Shown here piece by piece: positions 30,131-41,394 of a stretch of DNA of 64,000 bases. A program made the position numbers and the translations under genes. Below the pieces are notes generated by a model. The model saw nothing but the letters and a program-made list of their open reading frames with translations, was not told the origin of the DNA and made no database searches. Source of the DNA: Plotosus lineatus (taxonomy: Eukaryota > Chordata > Actinopteri > Siluriformes > Plotosidae); assembly GCA_024760905.1 (NCBI GenBank), contig CM045750.1:12316919-12380918 (forward strand), read 5' to 3'. Every line of letters starts with the position of its first letter. Position 1 is the first letter of the stretch.

Positions 30131-30855
30131 AAAACATCCCATGAATACATCTTATTAATAAACCCCACTTCTTGGCAAGCAATACCGTAATGAGATATTA
30201 ACCTTTATGCTGCCAATACTTTCTAGATATGAGCAACTTCATGCTCTTGTGGACTAATCAGCCTCTACATCAGCTAATATACCACTAGCGGCTAAAAATG
30301 GGAGCAGTCATGACTCTGCACTAAACGAAAAGCTAATGGTAGCTGGCTGGCTCTTCTAGAGATGAGGTTAACTGTAGAGTAGAATTTGGAATGAAAGCAT
30401 TGGATGGCAAGATTTAATTAAAAAAAAACTTTATGTAATTTTCACCAAATGCGACTTTAAATGCGGAACAGGCCTCCAGTTCTTGGGTCATCTGACATGT
30501 GTGACCGAGGGAAGGACCTTCATAATTGGTGAGCACAAGCAGAAGTGCGGCAACCGAGCAAGAATCCAAAAGTAGTAATTTGGTCAGGAGGTTGGATTTA
30601 AAAGTAAAAATGCTGTATTTCTCACAGTAAGATAAGATAAACGATCTTTAATGTCACTCGAGCATGAAGAATGAAAATCAGTTTAGCGGCTCTTTGTTTA
30701 GCTGCAATTATAAAAGAAATCTAAGAACTATATGAGCTATACATGTACTATACATATACCTACACACACACACACACACACACAGAGCACTCAAGCAATA
30801 ATACATTTTTCTATTACGATTACACTATTTTGAGTATGCCTCCCTCTCTCTGTGT
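30131..30855. other. No gene recognised
   Basis: It contains a (CA)n tract at about 30764-30783 and a GATAA-type LINE tail echo at about 30628-30650. Confidence 0.65.
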
Positions 30856-30859
30856 GTGT

Positions 30860-31376
30860 GTTTCTGATGAGCTACATATGCTGCTTCGGCTGTCAGTAAT
30901 CCAATCTTCCTGATCCTCCTGTTTTCTGAGTCCTATTCTCTGCCCTCGTGTGATGATTCTGGCTGGAGTTCCTATCTTACTCCTGCCAATTAAGAATTAT
31001 ATGGACTTAAATGTGCATTCAGAGACTGCCGCAGTTATTTCGGACTTACAGTTGTAGTATAACCAACCGAACTACATTTTGGATTGTAATGAAGTTTCTC
31101 TTGTATGAGTTGTATGTTTATGGTTATGTTTATGGTTTCATGCAAATGAGGATGGATTTCCCTTCCCTTTTGAGCCCGGTTTCTCTCAAGGTTTCTTCCT
31201 CATGTTCGCTGGGGGTGTTTTTCCTTGCTACTGTCGCCGCGGGCTTGCATGTGTACGGGTTGGAGAAAGAAAAATGTTTAAATTCATTTGTTCTTTGTTC
31301 CTACCTTGACTATGTTAAGCTTCTTTGTGACAATGTCAAAGGTAAAAAGCACTGTCCAAATAAAATTGAATTGAAT
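30860..31376 (+). mobile_element. 3' end of a Rex1/Babar-like LINE
   Basis: The segment ends 'gtgacaatgtcaaaggtaaa' and then 'caaataaaattgaattgaat', a 3' end shared with 40200-40262 and 45395-45475. 'ttctctcaaggtttcttcct' is another family word repeated at about 45250. The clade is from memory. Confidence 0.6.
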
Positions 31377-31640
31377 TCTTTTTTTGAGAGCAGTCGATCT
31401 TTCCTTGCAATCCTGCGATGCACCCCATTATTATTCAGTGTTCCCCTGAGCGTGGACTCATGGAAATTAATATTAGCCAATGAGAGAGAGGCTCTCAGCT
31501 GCTTGGAAGCTAGTTTGGGTTCCTCTGTAACCTTTTCGACTATTATACGCCTTGACCTTGGAGTGATCTTAGTTGGTTGACCACTCGTGGGGTAGGGAAC
31601 AATAATCTCAAATTGTACACAATCTGTTTTACTTTGGATT
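31377..31640 (-). pseudogene. Tc1-like transposase N-terminal fragment
   Basis: On the minus strand the frame reads SGQPTKITPRSRRIIVEKVT, then EEPKLASKQLRASLSLANIN and FHESTLRGTLNNNGVHRR. This is the Tc1 transposase DNA-binding region (two helix-turn-helix segments around a GRPTK-type motif, here GQPTK). It ends abruptly at the LINE tail junction, so no catalytic domain is present. Confidence 0.8.
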
Positions 31641-32386
31641 GGTGGAGTATAAACTCTTTTGAGATGGCTTGGTAACGTTTTCCAGCCTGATGGCTGGCTT
31701 TGCACTAAGTGTTCCAGGGGTTGAAAACAGGATATAAGTCTACCAAATAACATTCCAATGTCAAGTGGACAGTCCACTCTGATGAAAGGCTGAGTCATTT
31801 TGTTTTTAATGTTTTCGTCAGGAGGATCAGCTGGAAATGAGAGGTTTCAGGAAACTGCAATATGAGCAATTGCCAGGAACTTGGGGATTTCATGTGTCTT
31901 AATGGGTCATTGGGACGATGATCCACTGTTAATCATTGTTGTGTTTACCATCAATACACCACAAAAAGCTCGAGGCAGAATCAGATATAGAGACAACAGG
32001 TGAATAATAAAATATAAAATGACATTTGTTCATTCTTTAATTAAGTTGTGCTGGTGCCCATCTTAGCCAACTCTGTGTGAGGATTGGATACACCCTGAAC
32101 AGCTCACCAGTCCACTACAGTGTTAAAATATTAATTTCCAATGAAATACAGTAATACGTATTATGCTTTTTAATTTTTTTTGTTTTGTAAGATGTTCTTC
32201 ATAAATAACAACGTCCTTGTAGATTTCATTCCAGACTACGTTAATAAATATATTCAATATTCAGCTTTGTTGAATAAACCTCATTTCAGAAGTATTTAAT
32301 GACATTTAATCTTTTATATGAGTGTACTGTATAATATTTTATAATTTTTAATCCTTATATTACTTTAAGAAGACAGCATCTGTTAT
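31641..32386. other. No gene recognised
   Basis: Mostly unassigned. A tail-only SINE-1 fragment lies at about 32045-32125 ('ggtgcccatcttagccaact'). Confidence 0.65.
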
Positions 32387-32640
32387 GGACGACATGGTGG
32401 CGTAGTGGTTAGCATGTCTGCCTCAAAGCAAGAAGGCCTGGGTTCAGTTCCCAGCCTGAGCATTGCTGTGTAGAGTTTACATGTTCTCCCCGTGCTTTAG
32501 TGGGTTTCCTCTGGGTACTCCAGTTTCCTCCCACGGTCCAAAAATATGCAGAGTAGGCTAATTGGCTGTTCCAAATCACCCCTGTGTGTGTGTGTGTTTT
32601 TAACATTAAGCTAATTGGCTATTTCCAATTGCCCCTAGAT
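32387..32640 (+). mobile_element. SINE-2 copy
   Basis: The head 'catggtggcgtagtggttag' and 'gcaagaaggcctgggttcag', then 'gtttcctctgggtactccag'. It runs into the (TG)n block downstream. Confidence 0.8.
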
Positions 32641-32726
32641 GTGAATGTTTATGTGAATGTTTTTAATTCTGGTTTCTCACAAGGGTCCATGAAAACATGG
32701 AATACAGTGTCTAATTTCCAAGTATT

Positions 32727-32736
32727 TGTGTGTGTG

Positions 32737-32772
<36 letters not shown>

Positions 32773-32965
32773 TGAGTGCGTTTGTGAGCAAGTGTGCATG
32801 CGTTTGTGTGTATGTGTGAGTGTGTGAGTGTGTGTGCATGTCACTGTGTGTGTGTATCTGTGTGTGTCTGTTTTTGCTCGGGTGTAAATGTGCATGTGCA
32901 TATGCTTGCGTGTTAGTGTGTGTGTGTGTGTGAGTGCGTTTGTGAGCAAATGTGCGTGTGTGTGT

Positions 32966-33012
<47 letters not shown>

Positions 33013-33014
33013 TC

Positions 33015-33069
<55 letters not shown>

Positions 33070-33074
33070 ATGTC

Positions 33075-33118
<44 letters not shown>
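32727..33118. repeat. Long (TG)n block with higher-order structure
   Basis: About 390 bp of TG repeats punctuated by 'gagcaa', 'gcatgtcactg' and 'gagtgcgtttgtgagcaa'. The last phrase recurs at 32773-32790 and 32933-32949. 'catgtcactgtg' occurs at about 32837, 33009 and 33069. The cysteine/valine-repeat reading frames here are artefacts. Confidence 0.95.
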
Positions 33119-33119
<1 letters not shown>

Positions 33120-33945
33120 GGACATTTTAGGTTCCAAAACAGAAATTTAATGATGAGTTTATGTTCAGCTCAGGCTGATAGAATGCAGCTGAGAACATGC
33201 ATGTCTGAGCAGGATGTAAACTGTCCATTGCTCACATTCATGTCCAGCTTCACACTTCATCCAGTCATCTGTAAAATGCACTGCAGTACACACAGTCAGG
33301 ATGGATGTGCAAGACATGACTATAAAGCATATATAAAGGGCTTCCTTCTTCCCTGGGCTGAATAAACACACTGCAGACATCACCTAATTCAGCAAGTCAT
33401 TCAGTAATCTACGCTGGTTACCCACATTTCTGAGGTTCTTTGGTTTCTGGCTGCCTGAAAACGGACCATAAAGATTCAATAAACTCGGCAACAATGTGTT
33501 TAAGCCTGCGAAGTGCATTTCAGTTTATACGGCTCCAGATAGAGTACAAAGCTGAGTACAAGTAATTCAACGCATTCGAACAAAACAACACCTTCACATC
33601 TGGCCCAGAGGTTATAAAGACCCAAAAGTAAAGTAATTTCTAATGCCTGGTCCATATCTGACACGGACTTGTGTAGTCAAACAAGTGGGAAAACAGAAAA
33701 GGGTTTTGCCTTTCCTTAGAAAATCATGATTTCAAAGCCCGGCAATGCCACACACATCAATAGCTGCGAGTTCATCAGCAAATTGTTTTTTCTCTTTAGC
33801 TGGAAGGGATGGCGTCACTATTGTCTCTGCCAACACTAACCAACTGTGGGTGTATTTGTGTTCATCTACATGGAGAACACTTTCTTTAAATGTGATATAG
33901 CATAAGCACTCACTCACCCACGTTCTCATGAACTCAAGTTCTTCA
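33119..33945. other. No feature recognised
   Basis: Non-repetitive intergenic DNA by eye. No splice-flanked coding segment is recognised. Confidence 0.65.
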
Positions 33946-34041
33946 TCATATTAGGGACATAGGGAGGCTGAAGCTTATTTCAGCTGACACTGAGCAAAGA
34001 TGGGCTACACTCTGAACATCTTGCCAGAAGAACACAGGGCC

Positions 34042-34104
<63 letters not shown>

Positions 34105-34215
34105 CCATTCTGAACCATTTTATCCCTGCTAGGGTTACTGGGAGACTTGAGCCTATGTCAGTTGACACTGAGTGAAGGGGAAGTACACACACTACTATTA
34201 TTATTATTATTATTA
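33946..34215. repeat. SINE-1-derived fragments and (CA)n
   Basis: Eroded tail words ('agggaggctgaagcttattt', 'gctacactctgaacatcttg') flank a (CA)n tract at about 34045-34100, then (TTA)n at about 34195-34213. Confidence 0.55.
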
Positions 34216-34530
34216 GTGGGGCCGGTGGTGTAGTGGTTAGAGTGCTGGGCTCATGATCGGGAGGTTGTGAGTTCAAATCCCACTGAGACCCCCATCGTGC
34301 TAAGACCCCTGGGCAAGGTCTCAACCACAAGTGTGCCTCTGTTCACCCAGCAGTATAAATGGGTACCAGTAAAAATATACTGGGACGGTAACCTGCGATG
34401 GACTAGCGTCCCATCCAGGAGGAGTTGAACTCCTGGTCACTTCATGCTACGGAAACCGGGGATAAGCACCGGCCTGATGAGCCACGAGGCTCGGGTGTAA
34501 AAACCCAACAGATTTAGCTTACCTTACCTA
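34216..34530 (+). mobile_element. SINE-3 copy between ATT repeats
   Basis: Full SINE-3 (head ggggccggtggtgtagtggt). Both flanks are (ATT)n, so any target-site duplication is masked. An AAT/ATT inverted microsatellite lies at about 34600-34644. Confidence 0.88.
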
Positions 34531-34789
34531 ATTAATATTATTATTATTATTATAGATAGTTAAAATTATAGATAATTTCAGTATATTAATAGTGAAAGAT
34601 AATAATAATAATAATAATAATAATAATTATTATTATTATTATTTTGTTTGATCAAATTAGTTTTTACAGATAAACTCATTTGACATGCAGTGAGGGGAGT
34701 AATTTCTGTTATTATGTAGATGCAGCCCATATTCATTGTTTGACTGACAGCATTCAGTTCACCTCATATTTATCATTGTTTTTCTAAGC

Positions 34790-34955
34790 TGCTTAATGGA
34801 CTGTGGGAGGAAACTGGAGTACCCAGATGAAACCTCTGCAAGCGTGGGGAGAACATACAAACTCCATACAGAAACACCTCGAGCCCAGGAAACGAACCCA
34901 GGCTTTCTTTCTGTAACATGCTCACCACTACGCCGCTGTGCAGCCATCACCTGAT
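34790..34955 (-). mobile_element. SINE-2 fragment
   Basis: Minus-strand SINE-2 words: 'gactgtgggaggaaactgga', 'aacgaacccaggc' and 'accactacgccgctgtgcag'. Confidence 0.75.
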
Positions 34956-35279
34956 ATGATCGAACTGTGAACTGCATCATGCGTATAACAATTAAGACTA
35001 TTTTATGAATCCATTTGTAATCTCACCTCAACATTATTGCAGTCTGTTTATCTGTAACGACTTCATTCATTCATTATTCTTTAAATTACCCTTTTTGTCA
35101 TAATTAGTGTTACTGTAATTCAATAGGTTTTTGGCTTCAGTTCATTCTTCTGTTGATATGGGAACAACGGAATAAAGCACAGGCAATGGTGGGGATCTCA
35201 CATGAAAGCTCTTGACTGTAAAAACAGTTGCTATTGATTGCTGTGTGGGAGCTCTCTGTTTACTGGCACACACTGAGTA

Positions 35280-36295
35280 ATTGATGTGTTAAATCAATTA
35301 AAGGAAAATATGTTAGTGGAGCAAGATCAGCATTCCAGGATTCTAGGAACTGGAACATCTGTATCAGCTCCCAAGCCATCACCAAATACCAGACAACACA
35401 AACTGCATCAAGGGTCAGCTCTGAGCCCCTTCTTGTTTGCTATGGTGATGGACAGGCTGACAGACGAGGTTCGATAAGAATCTCCATGGACTATGATGTT
35501 TGCAGATGACATTGTGATCTGTAGTGAGAGCAGAGAACAAGTGCAGGAAAATCTAGAGAGGTGGAGGTATGCCCTGGAAAGGAGAGGAATGAAGGTTAGC
35601 CTCAGTAAAACAGAATACATGTGTGTGAACGACAAGTACCCAAGAGGAACGGTGAGGTTTCAGGGAGCAGAGATAAAGAAGGTGGAGGATTTCAGGTACT
35701 TAGGCTCAACAGTCTAGAGCAATGGAGAGTGTGGAAAAGAGGTGAAGAAGCGTGTGCAGGCAGGTTGGAATGGTTGAAGAAAAGTATCAGGTGTGATGTG
35801 TGATAAGAGGGTATCAGGAAGAATGAAAGGAAAAGTGAACAAGACGGTGATGAGACCACCAATGTTGTATGGTTTAGAAACAGTGGCGCTGAGGAAAAGA
35901 CAGGAGGCAGAGCTGGAGGCAGCAGAGATGAAAATGTTGAGGTTCTCTTTGACAGTAACGAGGATGGATAGGATCAGGAATGAGGACATCAGAGGGACAG
36001 CACATGTAAGACGTTTTGGAGACAAAGTCAGAGAGGCTAGATTGAGATGGTTTGGACATGTACAGAGAAGGGATAGTGAGTATATTGGTAGTAGGATGCT
36101 GAGGTTGGAACTACCAGGCAGAAGGCCTAGAGGAAGACCAAAGAGAAGATTTATGGATGTGGTGAAGGAGGACATGAAGGTCGTTGGAGTAAGAGTAGAA
36201 GATACAGAGGATATGGTGAGATGGAGGCGGATGGTTTGCTGTGGTGACCCCTGAAGGAAAAAGCCAGAAGAAGAAGAAGAAGAAGAAGATAAACA
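35280..36295 (+). pseudogene. LINE reverse transcriptase 3' half, copy 1 (RTE-like)
   Basis: The frames read QGSALSPFLFAMVMDRLTDE, then the catalytic MMFADDIVICSESREQ, then KVEDFRYLGST, then a C-terminal region with WFGHVQRRDSEYIGSRMLRL. In-frame stops occur after DEVR, after GSTV and at WNG, so it is inactive. It ends ctgtggtgacccctgaagg followed by (AAG)n at 36268-36290, the tail also found on some SINE-1 copies. The clade (RTE-like) is a guess. Confidence 0.85.
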
Positions 36296-36544
36296 TATTC
36301 TCACGGAACTCTCTACCAACTTGAGATTTCTTTTTGAGAGGTTTGTTCTGGCCAGGTTCTGGCCTGATATCTCACCCATGTGCTAACTGAACATCTAATT
36401 TTGATATTATTCTAAAAGTAATTCATATCTGCATGACCTTCAGCCACAAGATCATTAGTTAAGTGAAGCAGTGATATCAGGTAAATGAGGTACAGATTCT
36501 TTTTGAAACTTTTTGGAGTTCTTTTTGACTGAAGGTGTTTATAT

Positions 36545-36745
36545 GTGTATATCTGTTTATATGAGTTTCCTCTGAGTACTCCGGTTTCCTCCCACAGGAC
36601 AAAGACATGCACACGAAACTCTTTCAAATTGTTCCTCGGTGTGAGTGTGAATATGTTTGTGTTGGTTCTGTGATAGACTGTCGGGCCATTCTGGGTGTAT
36701 GACACCTCCGTTCAGAGTCAGCTGAGAAAATTTAATCAAGATTTA
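36545..36745 (+). mobile_element. SINE-2 fragment
   Basis: 'gagtttcctctgagtactcc', 'tttcctcccacaggacaaag' and 'gattaagtt'-type tail remnants. Confidence 0.55.
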
Positions 36746-36764
36746 AGTTAAATTGATGAATCAT

Positions 36765-37360
36765 CATCATCATCATCATCATTATCATCTTCCACCACTT
36801 AATCCTGGGTCGGGTCGCCTAGGCAGCAGCCTAAGCAATGAGGTCCAGATGTCCCTCTCCTCAAACACTTCCTCCAGCTCTACCAGGATGGGATGAGACA
36901 CACACCGAGGCATTCCCAGACTAGCCAAGAGACATAATCCCTCCAGCATGTTCTAGATCAACCCCGAGGTTTCTTCCCGGTTGGACAAGCCAGATCAGAC
37001 CGACAGAGCCCATGACACCCAGCTCACAATGCACCCAACACCTTTCGCCCCTCCCGCAGGTGGTGTGTCTAAGGGAGGGTGGACTCGTGTACTTTTTGGG
37101 CTGGGCCTGGCTGGGCTCAGTGGGCAGAAACCTGACCACTAGGTGCTCGCCTTCAAGCCCCTCCTCAAGCTTGGCTCCAGGGTGGGACTCTGTTGACCCG
37201 CGTCCGGGCAAGGGAAACTGTGTCATTTTATGTTTCTCCATAGGTGTCTATCAAACCACACTTCGTCTGGCCCTTCAACTAGGACCTTTTTACCTTGGGT
37301 GACCCTACCAGTTCCATCATGCCCCCGACAACATAACTCCTAGTATCCTCGATTCGAGGA
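36765..37360 (-). mobile_element. 3' end of the same LINE family as 21830, with adjoining repeat
   Basis: About 36790-36990 is the inverse of the 22620-22740 / 23110-23130 LINE end ('ccctccagcatgttctagat', 'ggtccagatgtccctctcc'). The part from about 36990 to 37360 is a further dispersed repeat I cannot classify ('gggtgaccctaccagttcca'). Confidence 0.6.
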
Positions 37361-37393
37361 AAGTTAAATTAATGAATGAACAAATGAAAACCT

Positions 37394-38342
37394 AGGCAGT
37401 GGTGGCCTGGTGGTAAAGGTGCTGGATGACTGATCATAACGTTGGGGTTCAAGCCCCACTCTCAACGGGTTGTCACTGTCCAACCCCAGTCCAGCTAACT
37501 GGGTTATCAAAGGCCGGCCATGTCTCTCACTGTCTATAGCAGTGGCTCTTAACCTTGTTGGCAGTACCGAACCCCACCAGTTTCATATGCTTATTCACCG
37601 AACCCTTCTTTATTGAAAAATAAAATATGATTTTTTTTTTTTTTCCAAATCAAGACATAGGGATATGTTTTTACTGGGCACCAAAATGAACCGTGCATTA
37701 ACATCACTGTGTTCAAAGAACAAAACCAATAAAATGCATGAACTCCCCCATCAAAATTACTTATGTTTTTATGTGAGGTGCGCATCTGTGTGTGCACACA
37801 CACGTGTCTGTATGTGTGTGTAAATAAAAAATAAATACACACACATGTCAGCATCACGTTCCATAATATATGTGAATTCATGTTGTACATGTTCGTACGA
37901 CCACTTTCTTTTTTGCTCAACATAGTATAGATTAAAACATTAAGAAAGAAATCACACGACGTACCATCACAACAGTCACAATTCGACTACTGAGCGCACC
38001 AAATTTCCTACAGCACAGATTGGCCATGCAATGTAGCGTGATCACCTGCAGCCAGTGATGGCCGAGCGGGACGTGTCGTCATGAATATGAGTTGGGTGTC
38101 TGTCTTGACCTCTGCCGAACCCCTGAGACTGACTCACCGAACCCCTAGGGTTCGATCAAACCCAGGTTAAGAATCATTGCTGACTTTCAACAAGAGTAGC
38201 TGAATAGCCGTCAGCATGTTTCCGTCCTGCGATGGCCGGGTGAGCTGTTCAGGGTGTACTCTGCTCTCGCCCGGAGTCAGCTGGGATGGGTGCCAGCCTC
38301 CCTGTTACTCTAATTAGCATTAAGCAGTTTAGAAAATGAATG
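37394..38342 (+). mobile_element. SINE-1 split by a hAT-like element
   Basis: The SINE-1 head at 37394-37539 and the body/tail at 38180-38342 flank a 640-bp insertion. The composite is flanked by aaatgaaaacct at 37382-37393 and 38343-38354, a perfect 12-bp duplication made by the SINE. Confidence 0.88.
37540..38179. mobile_element. hAT-like non-autonomous element
   Basis: It starts cagtggctcttaaccttg and ends caggttaagaatcattg, imperfect inverse ends of hAT type. The internal words 'cgaaccccaccag' and 'ctgactcaccgaacccctag' repeat the GAACCCC theme. No ORF. The 8-bp target duplication is not visible; some SINE sequence at the junction appears lost. Confidence 0.65.
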
Positions 38343-38645
38343 AAATGAAAACCTCAGTGATTTTACCTGATGTACAGTATTCCACATTAATGACATTACT
38401 GTCATCTTTCATGCCTAAATTCCTCTTTCCCCATCCATGAAATTGATTACGATATTATAAGCATTCACATGGGATTAATAACTCCTCAGAGGTCAAAGGT
38501 AAAGTTTAAAGAGATTGTCCTCCTTTGGTCATCTATGTCCAACTCATACATATCTTTGCAATTTCAGGTGCATCTTAAAATGGATATTGAAGCAGTGGGT
38601 GTGTGAACCAACTGACCTCCATATACTAGTACTATTAGTGATCTT

Positions 38646-38647
<2 letters not shown>

Positions 38648-38732
<85 letters not shown>
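38648..38732. repeat. (TG)n microsatellite
   Basis: About 41 uninterrupted TG units; one of the longest pure arrays here. The surrounding 38355-39130 shows nothing else. Confidence 0.97.
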
Positions 38733-38733
<1 letters not shown>

Positions 38734-39129
38734 TCCCAATGAGGTTTCAGTACTTGCTACAAAAATAATATCTTGGGTTCCACTCCTACATAAGCCTACA
38801 CACACTCATATTCTCTCTCACACTCTTGTACCCACATCCACACAAACCCTCTTCCCTAATATCCATTTCCATGCTGAAAGGCAATATTGGATTTCTGGGA
38901 ATGACTCAGGCTTTTTTAGTAAGTTGAAACTCTGCCACCCCAAAGTATAATGATTTATTTTACTTTCAGCCACACATCCATAATTCTTTATACACCCGAA
39001 CAAAAAATATAGTTCACCACAGGAACTTTTTTGGATTCATGAGCCTAACAGTGACGTGCTGATTGATGTAAGAATAAATAATAGGATAAAGCCCATTAAA
39101 ATAAGGTGTCACCTTTCTTACTTAAATTC

Positions 39130-40262
39130 ACTTCGATCAGTGCATTGTCAAAATGGTACCTGACGGGAGGACATTTTCAGAATTACATTTAGCTTTTTCT
39201 AATTTTTTTTATGATGATATAGTGAATGTATTGATAAATCTGACCTCACCTCTTGTCAACTGTCCAACTACTGACCAGTATCAAACCTCCTCTTTAACTC
39301 CAGATTTTAGAAAAACTGTAGCACAGCAGTTATGTTAAATATTTAGAAGTAAAATTTATAAAATGTCAGGATTCAGGCCTCATCATAACACGCACAAGAC
39401 ACTGATTAAGGTAGGAAATTAACTATGACTGGCCTCTGATCAGGGTCCTAAATGTAAATGGTGATTTCACCATATGTAATAATGTTAAGTTTGGTGTGCC
39501 ACAAGTTTCTGTTTTAGGCCCTCTTCTTCTTTTTTTTTAAAATCAAAACATGCTCCCTTTGGGTAATATTATTAGTGACCATGGAATTAGCATCCACTGT
39601 TATGATAAATCCTGATGAAATCACCATCTTAATAATGTTCAGGAAGGTGTAAAAGACATTACACATTGGATGTTTACGAATGTGCTCTTATTCAATTTTG
39701 ATCAGAATGAAGTACTTCAGCTTGGACCTCAGGTAGCCCTGAATGGAGTTTCATTTCCATCATGTGCAGCAGTAAAGCATATGTGTGTGGTTATTGACCC
39801 CAGTTTTTTTTTTTATGCTCTTGTATATAATGCTAAGATAACCTTTATTCATTTCAGGAATAAAACGTATGATTCCACTGCATGATGTAGTGAACTAATT
39901 AATACTTCTGTTACCTCAAAATGTTCTTATTTTGCCCGTTACAAAAAGGGGAAAAACTGAAAGGAAAAGAAGAAGCAGACTCTCTGGATCTTCTTATAGG
40001 TGCATAAACAAGCATAAGTCAATTCCCCAGTGAAAAATGAAGACTGTAGCAGGGATGGAGCTTTCACTTAGAAAGCCTCACAGTTATGGAACAGCCTTTC
40101 AGTTAATGTTTGGGACAGACAAAATCACAATGTTTAATGAGTAGGCTTGCACACGACACCTAACCCCAAACTGTTCTCTGGGCATCCCAATGTGTGACAG
40201 CATACTGTATTAATCCCTCAAGCTATCCAAGCACTAATAAATGAAATTGAGTTGAATTGAAT
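39130..40262 (+). mobile_element. Degenerate Rex1/Babar-like LINE, copy A
   Basis: A plus-strand frame at 39153-39338 contains DQYQTSSLTPDFRKTVAQQL, a worn RT block (NYRPIS...LEK.VA type). 'ggtgtgccacaagtttctgt' at about 39495 is a worn GVPQGSVLGP. It ends 'gaaattgagttgaattgaat', matching the other two 3' ends. Many breaks. Confidence 0.6.
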
Positions 40263-40758
40263 TATAGTTTGAGATAAAAGGCGGCATAAAGTATGTTACC
40301 ATGTTTCTAAGAATTCTCTCTTGGGTCAATTTAAATTAAAAATGTAAAAAATGTTGTCACAAACTATACAGTATTCATTGTTTATCAACCGTTCAACTAA
40401 TTTCTTGATGTGTTTGTTGGCGTATTTATTTTAGCATGGTCGAGAGTCCTCTAGTTTCTTCTTTGATGGAGTGTTTGTGGTTGTGACTGACAGAGGCTGG
40501 CGTCATTCTGCCCACTCCTAAGCAGTACCGGGCTGTTTCTCGTACTGTGTGACCTCATTGAGAGTGTTTGCAAAGAGTATGTGTTAACTTGTTCAGAATT
40601 ATTATCAGGAAGTCTCCTGCTAACAGCACCGGAGAAGTGTGTTCATCTGTATGCAATGGGGCCCCAGGGACTTCTCTGGAGTCATGGGTCATGCCAGTCT
40701 CCAGCCCTGCATGACCTCTCACATGAGTTTAGTTGAGACAGACGAAGGTGGTGGAGAA

Positions 40759-40819
<61 letters not shown>

Positions 40820-41394
40820 TATAAGGAATAAAGTGCATTTTGAAGATTAAAAATCCTATTCTGACTTTTCGCAGATGTTCAGAGGTTTAATGTTGAGTCA
40901 TTCCGTTGTAAACATCCTCTTTGTTTTTCCTTTATGTGAGTTGCACGATCCAATTACAGGACAGTGTTTACAGCTCAAAAGTCACCATAATGAGTGGCAT
41001 GATGACACATTACTAGTGTTGGAAACTTCAGGTTAAATCCTGACATTTACTGCCTCCTGAGGTTGCTTTTGTTTTTCCCCACCTGTTGTTCACCCGAAGT
41101 GTGAATGAGTATACAAGTCAGTGTGTCTAATTGCCTGAATTGATTGTAGCCCCCATCCATGGTGTGTTGCTTCCCAGCTCACTTCTACATTGTTCTCAAG
41201 ATAAGGTTTGTATCTGCGGTGACTCTGACCAACATAAAGTTGAAAAGACAAAGAAAAAAGACCTAAAGCATGAACGCCGCACCACTTCACACAACTTAAT
41301 TAAATATAACTATAAATAAACTCAAATGACAACAAATATCAGTGCAAGCAGTGTGACATTGGGCTGTAATTAGTACAGGTTCAATTCTTCCTCT
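40263..41394. other. No gene recognised; one (GT)n array
   Basis: (GT)n at about 40761-40814. The rest is unassigned. Confidence 0.7.

Noticed and set aside
31011..31580. 189-codon plus-strand frame
   Set aside because: It crosses the LINE 3' end and runs antisense to the Tc1 fragment; not a gene.
32727..33118. CRISPR-like alternation of repeats
   Set aside because: The punctuated TG repeats are a vertebrate microsatellite; there are no regular spacers or cas genes.
32584..33150. Long Cys/Val and His/Thr repeat frames on both strands
   Set aside because: They are translations of (TG)n / (CA)n. The same applies at 38515-38950, 46143-46464, 47446-47777, 51215-51674 and 61549-61773.
35714..36379. 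221-codon minus-strand frame
   Set aside because: The antisense shadow of the LINE reverse transcriptase; the same shadow appears at 41493 and 61834.
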